Shown here: piece after piece, positions 11,917 through 22,458 of the stretch
Numbering within the stretch: position 1 is the stretch's first letter
How the letters are laid out: each line of letters opens with the position of its first letter
DNA from: Roridomyces roridus
Lineage: Eukaryota; Basidiomycota; Agaricomycetes; Agaricales; Mycenaceae
Assembly (NCBI GenBank): GCA_029378245.1
Contig: JARKIF010000012.1
Span: 868,001-932,000, forward strand
DNA length: 64,000 nucleotides
Direction of reading: 5' to 3'
Made by a program: the position numbers and the translations under genes
The notes under the pieces: generated by a model
Told to the model about the DNA's origin: nothing
Databases searched by the model: none
What the model saw: the letters and a program-made list of their open reading frames with translations, nothing else

Positions 11917-12844
11917 TTAGGTAGCACTCCCGAGTCTCCGGAGGCTCAGTAGCCCGGTAGTCAAGTACCCCCTTACTGTGTACTACCAAGCTGCCTCCAA
12001 CTGCTACCAGTGCTACTGAACAGCGGGCTACTGAGGCTACTGTTACTCCAGTGCAGGGAGGAGCTGACCCTAACAGAATTCACAAGGTTCAAAAGAAACA
12101 CTGGGTACTGTTGCTATTCTACTGTAGTGACCAAGGTCAGACTGAGTTGGGATTTTTAATTAAAGGAATGCGGGCAGCGGGACTCGAACTCATGACATTT
12201 GCAAAAGACAAGTAATATTAAAGAGACACCTAAACAACTACACTAAGTACGCATTGCAGATTGTGTGCATGTCTGTTCCACATCGGGTAACCGCATGCTA
12301 CTCCATTGTCTCTCCAACCACAACTACCTCTGGAAAATATACATCCTGTAGTGAATTTGAACTGGATGTGGAAGTTGAAAGCACAGGCACAAGACTGAGC
12401 TCAAGTAGAAGTTGGCCTGTTAGCCAATGTCTTCACTGTTACTTGAACTTACTTAGGCAAGGTCATTTTTGTTAGTGAGGGGGATGTGCACATTGAATCA
12501 TTTGGGCACTCTGTAAAGAGGTTTCATCCAGAGGGATGAGAAAATGAGGCAAACAAGTGCTATCAGCCAGCCAGCCCAACGCTATAAAAATGCTATTGTT
12601 TCTACCAAGTCAACACAGGCAGGCAATCAAGTGCTACTGAGACATTAGTGTGAAGCTACCTGGGCTACTGAGTTTGAGGGCATAGATATCTAAGCTACTG
12701 GGTTAGAGGGTATGGTTACTGAAGCTACCAAGTGCTACTGGACTCCCCACTCAGAGCTACCAAGAGCTACTGAGCCACGCACTCAATGCTACCATGGCTA
12801 CTGGAGCTATCAGACCTACCTACTGCTTGGTGGGAGCTACCTAA
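11917..12844. mobile_element. GCTACTG-motif element with terminal inverted repeats
   Basis: The left end TTAGGTAGCACTCCC and the reverse complement of the right end, TTAGGTAGCTCCC, form short inverted termini 928 bp apart. The interior is filled with GCTACTG, AGCTACC and CAGTAGC words in both orientations. No matching target duplication is visible at these edges, so the element is less certain than the 8-bp-flanked families. It contains a tRNA-like segment at 12168-12254. Confidence 0.5.
12168..12254 (-). repeat. tRNA-derived (SINE-like) Pol III promoter relic
   Basis: On the minus strand an A-box-like TAGTGTAGTTGT (12234-12245) is followed about 55 nt later by a perfect B-box core GTTCGAGTC inside GAGTTCGAGTCCC (12179-12191). 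Acceptor and T-stem pairing are poor, so this is not a working tRNA. It could be a SINE head or a tRNA pseudogene. The anticodon cannot be assigned reliably. Confidence 0.35.
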
Positions 12845-12849
12845 CAAAA

Positions 12850-13400
12850 GTGTGTTTCCTGATGTACTGGCTAAAACACAGAGCTTAAGATGTTCAACGG
12901 ACACTGATCAAGTTACTACTACTTACTACTTAGTTCCCAGCTCAGTGCAACTGGGACGGGAGAAAGAGGAGGGAGGAGGCCTTTATATACCCCCCAGGGC
13001 ACAGCCGCTAATGTGCACCATTGTTCACTGTTTTGACTGCTTTGGTCCACCCCGCGTTCATTGTCCGGGGTGAACTTCAATTGATTATTGATTAAGGAGA
13101 ACAATGGCACTTTGATTTAACACATTGCACGATGTCCATGATTTATATAAGGACCTAGGCTTGAAGCTTCAACCTTTGGGGCTGGCCCCCCTCATGAGTG
13201 AGCGAGCATGTGCCATAGTTGAGATCAGAGAGGAACTTGAGATCATAGAGTCCAGATCTTAAGTTCAGTCCAGTTTCAACCACAGTAAAGTGGAATACCT
13301 TACCACTAGGTGGGGCTGGGAGGCAACAACTTAAGATCTTGCCGAGCTTAAGTTGCCGTGGCGATAAAATCACTCAAAACTTAAGTTTTGCCCGTCTTAT
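12850..13400. repeat. AACTTAAGTT-family remnant upstream of the STAND gene
   Basis: Words such as GATCTTAAGTTC, AACTTAAGATC and AACTTAAGTT cluster at 13255-13390, together with GGCGATAAAATCAC, the inverse of a word at about 7162. No gene is supported. Since this repeat ends about 10 bp before the first usable ATG of the STAND gene, it may have replaced the original promoter or first exon. Confidence 0.45.
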
Positions 13401-13403
13401 TTC

Positions 13404-16400
13404 ATGAACACCACTGCATCCTTGATATCAAAAGTTGTGGTAAGGAATCAGGGCAATTGCTTGATCAACTCTCACGATCAATCTCAGAATGTCAAGAAAA
13501 ACAGAGAACACTGTATCAGACTGATGGAAAATATCCATCAAGTACTTTATGCCATCACCTCACTTCACCTCACTTCGAACACTCTGTCAGGCTTGCCTGT
13601 GGCAACTCTGGATCACATTGGGGCTTTCATGAAGTAAAGATCAAACTCACAGCTTTTTTTCTTTTACATATGTTGCTTCAGGACACTGCAGCAAATACAT
13701 ACATTCATTGAAGACCAACAACAAGCAAACCTGTTCAAGCAATGGTTTCAGCAAAATGAGCTCAAGGCTCTACTGAAAAGATGCTATGCAGGAATGGCAG
13801 ATGCATTGATTGTGTTCAAGGTGATTGATCAATTTGAGCTCAGACATTGAATTTCATTTATATCACTCAGATTGATTCCCAAGCCGCAACTGAGGAATCA
13901 AGTCAGGAGATCAAGGCAGCTGCCGAGAGAAAACACCAGGAACTGCTCGATCTTATTGAAAACATATCCCATAGAGAAATCTCGGATAACTCATCTCTGG
14001 TTTGAAGCCAACTTCTCCAAGTAATACCCCCATCTGTAACTCTTTGCAGATCTATCCAAGTACATTGAATGGTTCAATTTCAAGGTAAATTCATCTAATA
14101 GTGATTCCTCCACTCATTCCTGATGCATCTTCAAAGCTGCAACTCTACTTTGTTACTGCCAGCCAAACCCAAAATATTCCGAGGCCGGGACTTAGAGCTT
14201 GAGAATACCATCGCAATGTTGTCTCACACAGAGAATCCTGGTCGGATTGCAATCTTGGGTCCAGGTGGAATGGGCAAGACAACACTGGCAACAGCAGCTT
14301 TGCATGATCCCAGTGTGATTAATTCATATAATCAACGGTGGTTCATTCCGTGTGAATGTGCTGCCACAGGTTTTGACATAGCTGGCCTCATTGAAGCTCA
14401 TCTTGGTCTCAAAGCAGAAAAAATTCTAATCAAACATGTCATACAAGCTTTGAAGAAACAACCAAGGTGTCTTCTCATCTTAGACAACCTGGAAACTGCA
14501 TGGGATCCACTTTCTGTCAGGACTGGTGTTGAAGAATTCCTGGCACTTCTGACTGAGATAGACCATCTTTCATTAATTGTAAGAAATCCTTTTCCAACAG
14601 CGAAACAGTTGAATGTGGGCTAATAATATGTACAGATCACAATGCGAGGTGCAGAAAGACCTGGGAAGGTCCACTGGACAAGGCCATTCCTTAAACCTTT
14701 GGAACCCATTTCAGATGATTCAGCTCAAAAAATGTTCATAGACATTGCTGATGACATCCATGATCCAATTGAAGTCAACAAGGTTCTGCAGAGAACAGGC
14801 AATATGCCTCTTGCCATTGATCTCATAGCACACCTAGTAGACTCTGATGGATGCCCCAGTGTTCTTTCACAGTGGGACCTGGAGACCACTACCTTTCTCT
14901 CCAGAGGATATGACCGAGGATCAACTCTGGACATGTCCATCAACAGCTCACTTATGAGCCCACGCTTCACCTCAGTACCAGGTACAATGGACCTATTGAG
15001 TCTTTTGTCAATCCTTCCAGATGGACTATCAAATAGCCAGCTGCAGCAAATTGAATTTCCTCATGATGTGCAGTCATGTCGAGCCGTTTTGTTGGCAACA
15101 TCACTTGCCTACATGGATTCAACAGGAAGACTCAAATCACTGGTTCCAATTCAGGAGCACATGCACCATTTCCATCCAATTTCACTCCAACTACTGAGGC
15201 CAATTCAACATCATCTGTTTCATGGCCCATTGAATATGTATGAACAATATCGTGGATCTCCCGAGGCAAAGGTCTTTACCGCAGAAATTCAACAGATTGC
15301 TGGGAATATCAAAAAGTTGGTGTATTTGGGATTGTACCCTGAAAATCCAGATTTGAAGCACCACATTAAATACATCTTGGTATATCTTCAATACTTCAGA
15401 CCCCGATATGAGCTCCCGAAAATTATGGAGCAGGTTCAGAAAATGTTGTCCCAACAACCCGATCACAAACTTCAAGTGGGATACATCACCGTGTCATTTG
15501 CAGGGGGAACAGACCAGGCAACACAGACACCAGAAATTCTGATTTCACAAGCTCTAGAATGTCTAGGGTATTTGAATGACCCTGGAGTAGAATGTAAGTG
15601 TTTTTTCTGATTTCAACCCCCAATCTCTTACTCAAGTTGTACTCAACCATCAGCCTTACTTTATTGTGCCCTGGGTTCACATTACTGCCGGCATAATGAT
15701 GATGGTTTTACACAGGCAATGGCTTGGTTTCAGAAGGCTGTAGCAACTGCAAAAACAGCAGGAGACCTTGGTGCATGGGCAGAAGCTCTGGGATTGATTG
15801 CCAACATACATTGGAGATGTGGTCAATATGATGCAGGCAAAATTGATGCCACAGAAGCCCAGAGACTTGCAAAGATATCTGGAAACCTGGCCGCTGAAGC
15901 AAGTGCACTTGGATACTCCGCCCTGTGCTCTCAGGGACTAGGCTACTACAATCAGGCTGTTTCTGATCTACAAAGAGCCAGGCAGACCTTAGAATTAGCT
16001 GGACCAAATAGGGTATACTATTGGAGGACCCGACAGGCAGAAGGGGAAATATACCGCTTGAAATCAGATTATTTAAAAGCACGGAATGTGTTTGTTCCAC
16101 TCACGCTTAATGATGTGGACAGGGAAAATCAGGCTTATGGTGCCCTCAATGTTGCTACAATTGATGTTGAAATTGGACAGCTTGGGGAGGCTGATGTAGA
16201 TGTAGAACTCAATATTGCCACTGCCCAAGAATACTTCAGAGAAGTTCAATCCCCGCTTGGGTTGCATCTTTGCCAGGCAGTTCTGGCTAACCTACAACTT
16301 AAACAACATAAGTGGATGCAGGCCAAGACCATGTTTGAAGAATGCTTACAGGCCTCGGTTTTGCAATGTGCAGAACTGATGTTTTATGCACTGGAAAGAT

Positions 16401-16885
16401 TGGCAGACACCACATTGTGGAACTGCATTGACCTTCCATGGACATCAAGATACACTGTAATTTATCTGGTCCTTTCTGTAAGGCATAAAAGCAGACTGGA
16501 TATCCACAAAGCACTCCGCTGTCTAGGGGATGTGCTGCTTTCGGAGAATAATTATGAAACTGCGGAAACCCTGTTTCAAGTAGCCCTAGAAGGTTTTACC
16601 GCAATGGACATCCACCGCAGCAGGGCTGAATGCATGACACAGATGGGTGAATTAGCCATGAGAGCAGGAAGAATGGACCGAGCTGAGATACTTTGGCGAA
16701 AGGCTTGCATTCTCTTTGAAAGATCATCGCAGACCACCCAAGCCACAGAAATTCAAAGGAAATTGGCTGATCTGGCAAATAGAAATAAGGAGATGTTGTT
16801 GATGTCCCGGGGGGTAGTTGGTGGCAACAAAGTGTATATACAGGAAGGAAGGAAGATTGTTCCTGCCCCTATTACATACATGTGA
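13404..16885 (+). CDS. STAND (NB-ARC/NACHT-like) NTPase with TPR repeats
   Basis: The model has eight exons (13404-13439, 13488-13633, 13682-13820, 13871-13999, 14050-14084, 14137-14578, 14636-15593, 15654-16885). All introns are 48-60 bp GT-AG, and the total of 3117 nt encodes 1038 residues in one frame. An N-terminal helical region (about 1-150) precedes a P-loop GPGGMGKTT at about residue 203 and a Walker B CLLILDN at about 273. The C-terminal 400 residues are helical TPR-like repeats. The layout matches fungal NLR-like signalling proteins, which are implicated in non-self recognition or programmed death; the specific role is inference. The first exon encodes only 12 residues and family N-termini are often longer, so the start at 13404 is uncertain. 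The gene is otherwise intact. Confidence 0.8.
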
Positions 16886-17673
16886 TGTCTTTGTCTTGTA
16901 TTTATTGAGACCTCCCATTATTTCAAATTATTTTTGTTAGATGTTCTTCAAGGCTGCAAAGAGTCCCAATATCATTACTTGGGTTTCCAAGGGGGGTCCC
17001 TCTGAGGGCTGAAATAATTTCCGCAGAACACTGGGAAGGCTCTGTTTGCACGGGCAGGCCGCTGAACAGAGTTCCAGTGGACTTTGTCAATTTTTTTGGC
17101 ACGTAGTTAAATCTGCGTCAAGGACTGGGAACAATCGTAGATTGGGTCTAAAGTGCCCGCCGCGCGCCATCGGCTCGGGAGCCAAGGAAGCGCGGCCTCG
17201 GGAGGCTCTGTGCCGAATGGGCAGCAGAACGGGCCTACTACAGGAGACATGAGGTGGTACGCGAGTATAACTGAATGTAAGTAATTGAAGAAATGGAATG
17301 AGATGATGCGAGAGTGGAATTGAGTGTAAGTAAATGTGAAATGTAATGTAAGGGACGGAGGGAGGGGAAAGAAAAAGCAGTCGCGGCTGCGAGCTGCAGT
17401 GAGTCGAGGAGGGAAGGAAGAGGGACAGATTCGCTACCTGCGAGCTGCAGTGAGTCGAGGAGGGAAGGAAGAGGGACAAAGACGCGATCGGCGCGCGACG
17501 CGTCTTTGTACGGAATGATTGCCGACAGGAAACGTGCCGTCCTTCTCCTGGCCTTTAACCACGTGCAATCTAAAATTGCCCTTCCATCCCGGTCTGATCA
17601 CGTGTCAATATAATCACGTGCTCTGGTCACATGCGGACCTTGATCTGTTCAGAATTTTGCTGGAAACCCGATG
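16886..17673. other. Intergenic with tandem repeat and E-box cluster
   Basis: A roughly 40-bp unit containing GCGAGCTGCAGTGAGTCGAG is repeated once at a 51-bp period (17387 and 17438). A hairpin AAAGACGCG...CGCGTCTTT lies at 17478-17508. Three CACGTG sites lie at 17560, 17599 and 17615. No gene is supported and no downstream target for the E-boxes is evident. Confidence 0.5.
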
Positions 17674-17994
17674 TTAGGGTCCAGAGCTGAGAGAATAGAC
17701 TGGAAGCCATTCAGAGGCATCTCCAGGGATCAGGCGGGCCAAAATACCCAAAATAAGCTGATTTGATGCATCCCAAAAAGGAATTTTCCGCATGCTCTCA
17801 AAGAACCGATGGCACCACCACTGACTTTGTACCGAACGAGCAGCCAGGTCGCCTCCATCTTCACAGGCGTTACCGGTAGACAATAGTGACATTCCGGTGC
17901 AAGATAGTCCAGTTTGGAAAAATGTGGAAGAATCTCAACGATGTAATCGACATAATCCTGCGGGTTGGAAGGTTGAGACTAGAGGACTAAGCAA
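17674..17994 (-). pseudogene. F-box gene 3' fragment
   Basis: About 190 bp (17800-17990) closely match 4890-5080 of the intact F-box gene in the same orientation, including the intron 3' end and the start of its second exon. The upstream exon is absent and the frame is broken, so it cannot encode the protein. It is the first marker of a collinear duplication continuing through the AA10 gene to about 26.8 kb. Confidence 0.85.
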
Positions 17995-18135
17995 TGGCGC
18001 CAGAGCGAACTCAGAATAAGTATGATGCCACAATTCGGAAACTTGTTCAACTACCAAGAAAAGGCATTCAAATCGAACCTGCCTGTCAACTGGTCAGCCC
18101 AATGTGCAGCATGAAAGAATCATGGCATACCCCGT

Positions 18136-19971
18136 TCATTCAACTTCCTCCACGCCCTCCCTCTTTGCCCTCGCCTCCTGCTTGTCCACAAGCCACTGTC
18201 CCACCGCATTCACAGCCTCCACCGGACGGCCCTTGTACCCCATCAAGAATCCCTGCAGCTCAGCAACCGAAGCCTCCCGCTCCGGAATCGCCTCCGAAAA
18301 GCGGTGCACGGGGACGCGGTGGTGCCCTCCTTCGCGCCCTCCTTACCTTGGCACCCTGGGATTCATTCTCCTCCCCCTTCTTCGTCTACTCCCCGCATCC
18401 TTCCCCCGGAGGCAAATAAAACGCAAAGAAAAGCCGCTCAGCCTGATAGCGACTCCCCCGCTTGAACTCGACGTGGATATCCATCCTGCCGGGACGCGAC
18501 AAAGCGGGGTCCAGGGCTTCGTACTTGTTCGTCGTGGCGTACAACAGGCGACCTTCCTGGGCGGCGATGCCGTCGAGTGCGTTGAGGAGGCCGCTGAGGC
18601 TGGGGCAACCAGTGGTGCCGCTGGAGCGCGCGTGCGCCGGATCATCGGGATCGGCATCTTCTGGGGATGCAGCGGCAGGAGAGGGCTCGTCGCGATTGAG
18701 GTTCGTGGTGAAGGCGGCGTCGACGTCTTCGATCAGTGCGATACATTTTTCTGGTTTATGAAAAGATGAGTGAAAGATAAGAGAGAGTGATTGGGATGCG
18801 TACCGGGGAGATCAGAGACGAGCGTGCTCAACGCCGCGTCGTCCATCCCAGAACGAGAGAGCTGGATGATATAGATGTCGAGCTCGAGTTCCCCAGCGAT
18901 GCTATAGACGTTTTTCCGGTTCCAGGGGCTCCGTACTGGAGCTGGTCAACGGGCGAAAACGGGAAGAAGTGAATGCATACAAGTAGATAGCCTCGCCGGA
19001 AAGGAATGCCCCGTGCCGCATACCAACGTCGACTTGACAAGAAATCCCTTGCGTCGTCGACGAGCAGCTCGGCAACCCCAGGATCCAAGATAATAGATTT
19101 CTAGCACGAGCGGTGAGTATTATAATTCACTTTGGCGGAAAGGAATGACGAACCAGGCTGCGCTTCGGGCGACTAGTAACACAATCCCAGTTGTTTCGAG
19201 AGTCTGAGACCCAGATACTGATCTTTTCCTGCAAGGCGGCCATGTACTGCTTCTTCGCCTGGAGCACCAGTTCGTTGAGTACACGATGGCTGCGCGCCAA
19301 GATACTAAACGGCATCTCAGCAGGAAGACAATCGCGGACACGCAAACACACACCTAATTCTCAGGATCTCTTCCCTGGCACCACGACGCCCCGCCTGCTC
19401 CTGCAGCCGCGTAATAAGCATGTATTGTCCGTGATACCACGTCGAAAAGGTACGCTTCCCAGCGGGCAGATAGGCGATGTTGCGGCTGGAAAGCATCGAC
19501 AAGGCGTCGTCAGTTTCTTCTCCCGGCACCGTGACACTGACCATCTCCTCCAATCCGAAGGACCTTGTGGATATTTCTACTTGGCCGGCTTTGGCTTGAG
19601 AAACTAGGTGAATGAATGAGTGTAGTCCGGGGGAACGAGCTTACACCAGGCAGGGTGCTTCAAAAGCCACACCATCATCCAATCTGTACCATTCATGAGA
19701 CTAGTCGCGGGTGCATAAGGAAAGGCTTACCATAGGCCTCGTCCTCCGGGAAATTGGCCGTGACGCAAAAGTATTCCGGAATCGTGTAATACAGGTAGAG
19801 TAGCAGACGCCATATTGACTCAACACCTGATCCAAAGACGAGGAGCTTGAGCCAGTTACGGAGGGCTCCAAAGGAGAGCAGGAACGTCACCAGGGAAGAG
19901 AGAGAGCGTATGGAAGCAAGCTGTGGGGCGATGGGCGTTTCCGCCCCTGTGGCCGTCTCAGTGAAGTTCAT
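18136..19971 (-). pseudogene. BCS1-like mitochondrial AAA ATPase, probably broken
   Basis: Introns at 19684-19730, 19604-19644, 19305-19353, 19101-19153, 18936-18980, 18751-18803 and 18292-18346 join a BCS1-type protein. It has an N-terminal membrane segment and BCS1_N region (WLKLLVFGSGVESIWR), then AAA motifs with Walker [10 protein letters not shown], Walker B IALIEDVDAAF and the arginine-bearing LSRPGRMDIHVEF. BCS1 proteins insert the Rieske protein into complex III; fungi carry many paralogues of unknown role. Two defects are visible. About 7 nt seem missing just after Walker A (near 18901), because the frame changes between GKTSI and [10 protein letters not shown]. An in-frame TAG lies at 18386-18388. 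Spliced length is 1493 nt, and adding 7 gives exactly 500 codons. A weak GTTTTA donor could skip the TAG. Consensus error is possible. Confidence 0.75.
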
Positions 19972-21250
19972 GCCATCCCCGGTCCAAGTCGTGGACAGAA
20001 CTTGCTGCGCGAGGGAGAGATAGGTCGCCAGGATTGCGATGGAGCGCAGACGACTCGGGTGCAGTCGGAGGACAAGAGGGGAGCGGATCAAAGATGCGCT
20101 GTTCGGACCACGCGTTCGCACAGCCTCGACGTGACTTGTATCTTGCCACCACCACCGACGCTCACGGCACACACCCTTCCTCCCGAACTATGCTTGGTCT
20201 GCTGGACATTCAGCTCCCGGTGCCAGCTGCGACGCGTGTCGTCGGTCTGCAACACGGTTTCCAACTCTCCGCGATCAAGACGGACTGGCCAATGTCGACG
20301 AAGATGAGGTCTGAGTGCGAGCCGGAGGACGTTCAAGCTAGACCCGTCGGGAATCGAGTTCCTGTACCGAAATCCACTCCCCTGCATGTAAGGTTTTTGC
20401 TCTTGACGAGTACCCCAATGATGACTTCACATTAGAATGCGCTCGAATCCATTTGCCACGACTCTGTTCCACTTTCACCGGACCTCAAGTCTTGCGTTTG
20501 ATCCGCGCTGATAAGAGTGCAAGTCGAGATTTCCACGTCGTCGAGTCAGATCGTCGCATTCTTTGGACGACAGTATCATCGGTTGAATCAGATTCGGATA
20601 AAAGGCGGGGCCATGGGGTCTGGGCGTCAGATTGAGAGAGATATCTGGGTATGGTTCTCAGACGCGATGAACTTGGCGCTGTGCGGAAGCCACCGATGCT
20701 CAATTGAATCATTTTTTCTCGGCTCCAACTTTCCTGTGTGAGTCGCTTGGTACATGATTCCATTGATTTGCTGATAAAGGCATGCCTTGCAGACGTAGGA
20801 GTGGAGGCATACATTGCTCCTCCGCGTTCCTTCTGTTGCACGCAGCTAGAAAATTACTTGTCTCCGCTGTCTGTCGATATCGGTCGAAGAACTCCATTGT
20901 ACCAACAAGCTGCCTGCCAGTTCAAAAAAAGAACATACCTATTTTCGGGAATGGAGAAGTACCGATGGTGACTGCACGATCACTTCATTCGCTCGACTCC
21001 TTGCAAGCTGATATTATGCTTCCTGGACACGTTGGTTCTCGATTTTGGTAACACTCTCCGAACGGGTGGTCCTCCTATAATGTGAGTTCAGATGCACCGG
21101 CTGTCACGAGCTGACGGAATAATTTAGTCCAGGGATTTAATGCCAGATGTCCGTTGGCAGGAGGCGCACTCCAACACTCGACTGGCACTCTTGCCGACCT
21201 TTGTGTTCAAGGTCATTTCGCACAGCCATGGTAAATTATCTCTTTCCCGA
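19972..21250. other. Intergenic, no recognised gene
   Basis: Open frames on both strands (for example minus strand 20485-20841) match no family I recognise and lack a supporting splice pattern. The right margin leads into the AA10 promoter. Confidence 0.4.
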
Positions 21251-21262
21251 TCGAAAGTCGGG

Positions 21263-21270
21263 TATATAAG
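21263..21270 (+). promoter_or_regulatory. TATA box of AA10 gene
   Basis: TATATAAG lies about 145 bp upstream of the AA10 start codon, in the context CGGGTATATAAGCCGC. It is a good core-promoter match and implies a leader of roughly 110 nt. Confidence 0.6.
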
Positions 21271-21413
21271 CCGCATGATAGATCTAATTTCAAGGCAGAA
21301 TCAAGTTCAACACCCGCCTCATTCAGCGAACATCTACTCTACTGTACGTGTTTCCATCGCACTCACCAACCCATCTAAAAAATTCGACTTAGCATCCAAA
21401 TCCCCTCATCGCC

Positions 21414-22070
21414 ATGAACATTTTCGCCCTCTCCGCATTTGTTGTTGTGTCCCTCTCCATGGTCGTCGCGCCCGTCGCCGCTCACGGCTATGTCACCCAT
21501 CCCCCGAGCCGTCAAGCATTTTGCCGGGAGCTCAACGTACCCGGCTGCGGCGAGGTCAAATGGGAGCCACAGAGCGTCGAGGCGCTCAAGGGCTCATTCG
21601 AGTGTAATGGCAACGGCGAGTGGTTCCCCGAGCTCAACAACGAGGGCTTGTGGGAGGACTATTACACTCGTGTTCACCCCGTCGCTGACGCAATCTCCTT
21701 CACTTGGCATCTCACCGCCCCGCACAAGACATCCAACTGGGAGTATTTCATCCGCACTCCGGAGGGCCACAAGGAGCTCGCGTCGTTTGAGGATTTTGGT
21801 GCCATGCCCCCGGCAACGGTCGTGCAGCAGGTCCCTTTGCACGGATACACTGGCCGGCAGACGATTCTCGCCCGCTGGAATGTCTTTGATACCGTGAACG
21901 CATTCTACGCTTGCGTCGATGTGGATATTGTCCGCCCGAGCACCAGGGCTGGATGCGAGGATGATTTGGCTGCGGCAGGCTTTGGGTTGGAGGAAGCTCA
22001 GGCAGACAGGTACAGGGCGAACGGTCTTGGCTCCAACGGTGACATCCCTGTCCAGAAGGTCCTTGCCTGA
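21414..22070 (+). CDS. AA10-type lytic polysaccharide monooxygenase (secreted)
   Basis: This single exon encodes 218 residues. A signal peptide (1-23, ending VAPVAA) would be cleaved to expose His24, the first residue of the copper histidine brace in HGYVTHPPSRQAFC. The second brace histidine is His104 (LTAPHKTSNWEYF) and the axial aromatic is Phe164 (NAFYACVDVDI). GEVKWEPQSVEALKG and ARWNVFDTVNAFY follow the chitin-active CBP21/AA10 fold (Pfam LPMO_10). The predicted role is oxidative cleavage of chitin or cellulose outside the cell. AA10 is mainly bacterial and scarce in fungi, so horizontal origin is plausible but untested. The 45-residue tail after the fold has no recognised domain. A 3' fragment of a paralogue lies at 43425-43595. 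Confidence 0.85.
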   Translation: MNIFALSAFVVVSLSMVVAPVAAHGYVTHPPSRQAFCRELNVPGCGEVKWEPQSVEALKGSFECNGNGEWFPELNNEGLWEDYYTRVHPVADAISFTWHLTAPHKTSNWEYFIRTPEGHKELASFEDFGAMPPATVVQQVPLHGYTGRQTILARWNVFDTVNAFYACVDVDIVRPSTRAGCEDDLAAAGFGLEEAQADRYRANGLGSNGDIPVQKVLA

Positions 22071-22458
22071 TGCAGCTGGTCCCAATACTTACCAACAATC
22101 CGCTTTCATAACTATTCATTTTAGCTTCTTGCCTTTCGGCCCCCCTTTCTTCGACGGCGTTTGTTTACTACCGTGTTGTCGATTACGTAGGAATCATACT
22201 AGCCTTTTAATTTTCTTTCGTGCGACGAAGCCGTTTGGTGGTAAGTACTCCAAGGTGAACATTGTTGATCGGCGATCATGACCTTTGATGTCACGTGCAA
22301 TGTTCGATTCGTTGGTTGAATTTTCGATTTCATCTTCTTGCGCCTTGTTATTTCGGCGATGACTCGGGACTGAAAACAACGGCAAAACAACGGGTTGCCG
22401 ATGTAGGATATATTACTACACGGCACGGTCCGCTTATCGAACACCAGTTTCCCATGGA

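Noticed and set aside
17387..17477. CRISPR-like repeat
   Set aside because: Only two copies of a 40-bp unit with a short spacer in a eukaryotic genome; an ordinary tandem duplication.
17560..17620. Three CACGTG E-boxes in 60 bp as a promoter module
   Set aside because: No gene starts nearby; the adjacent F-box piece is a 3' fragment, so no target can be named.
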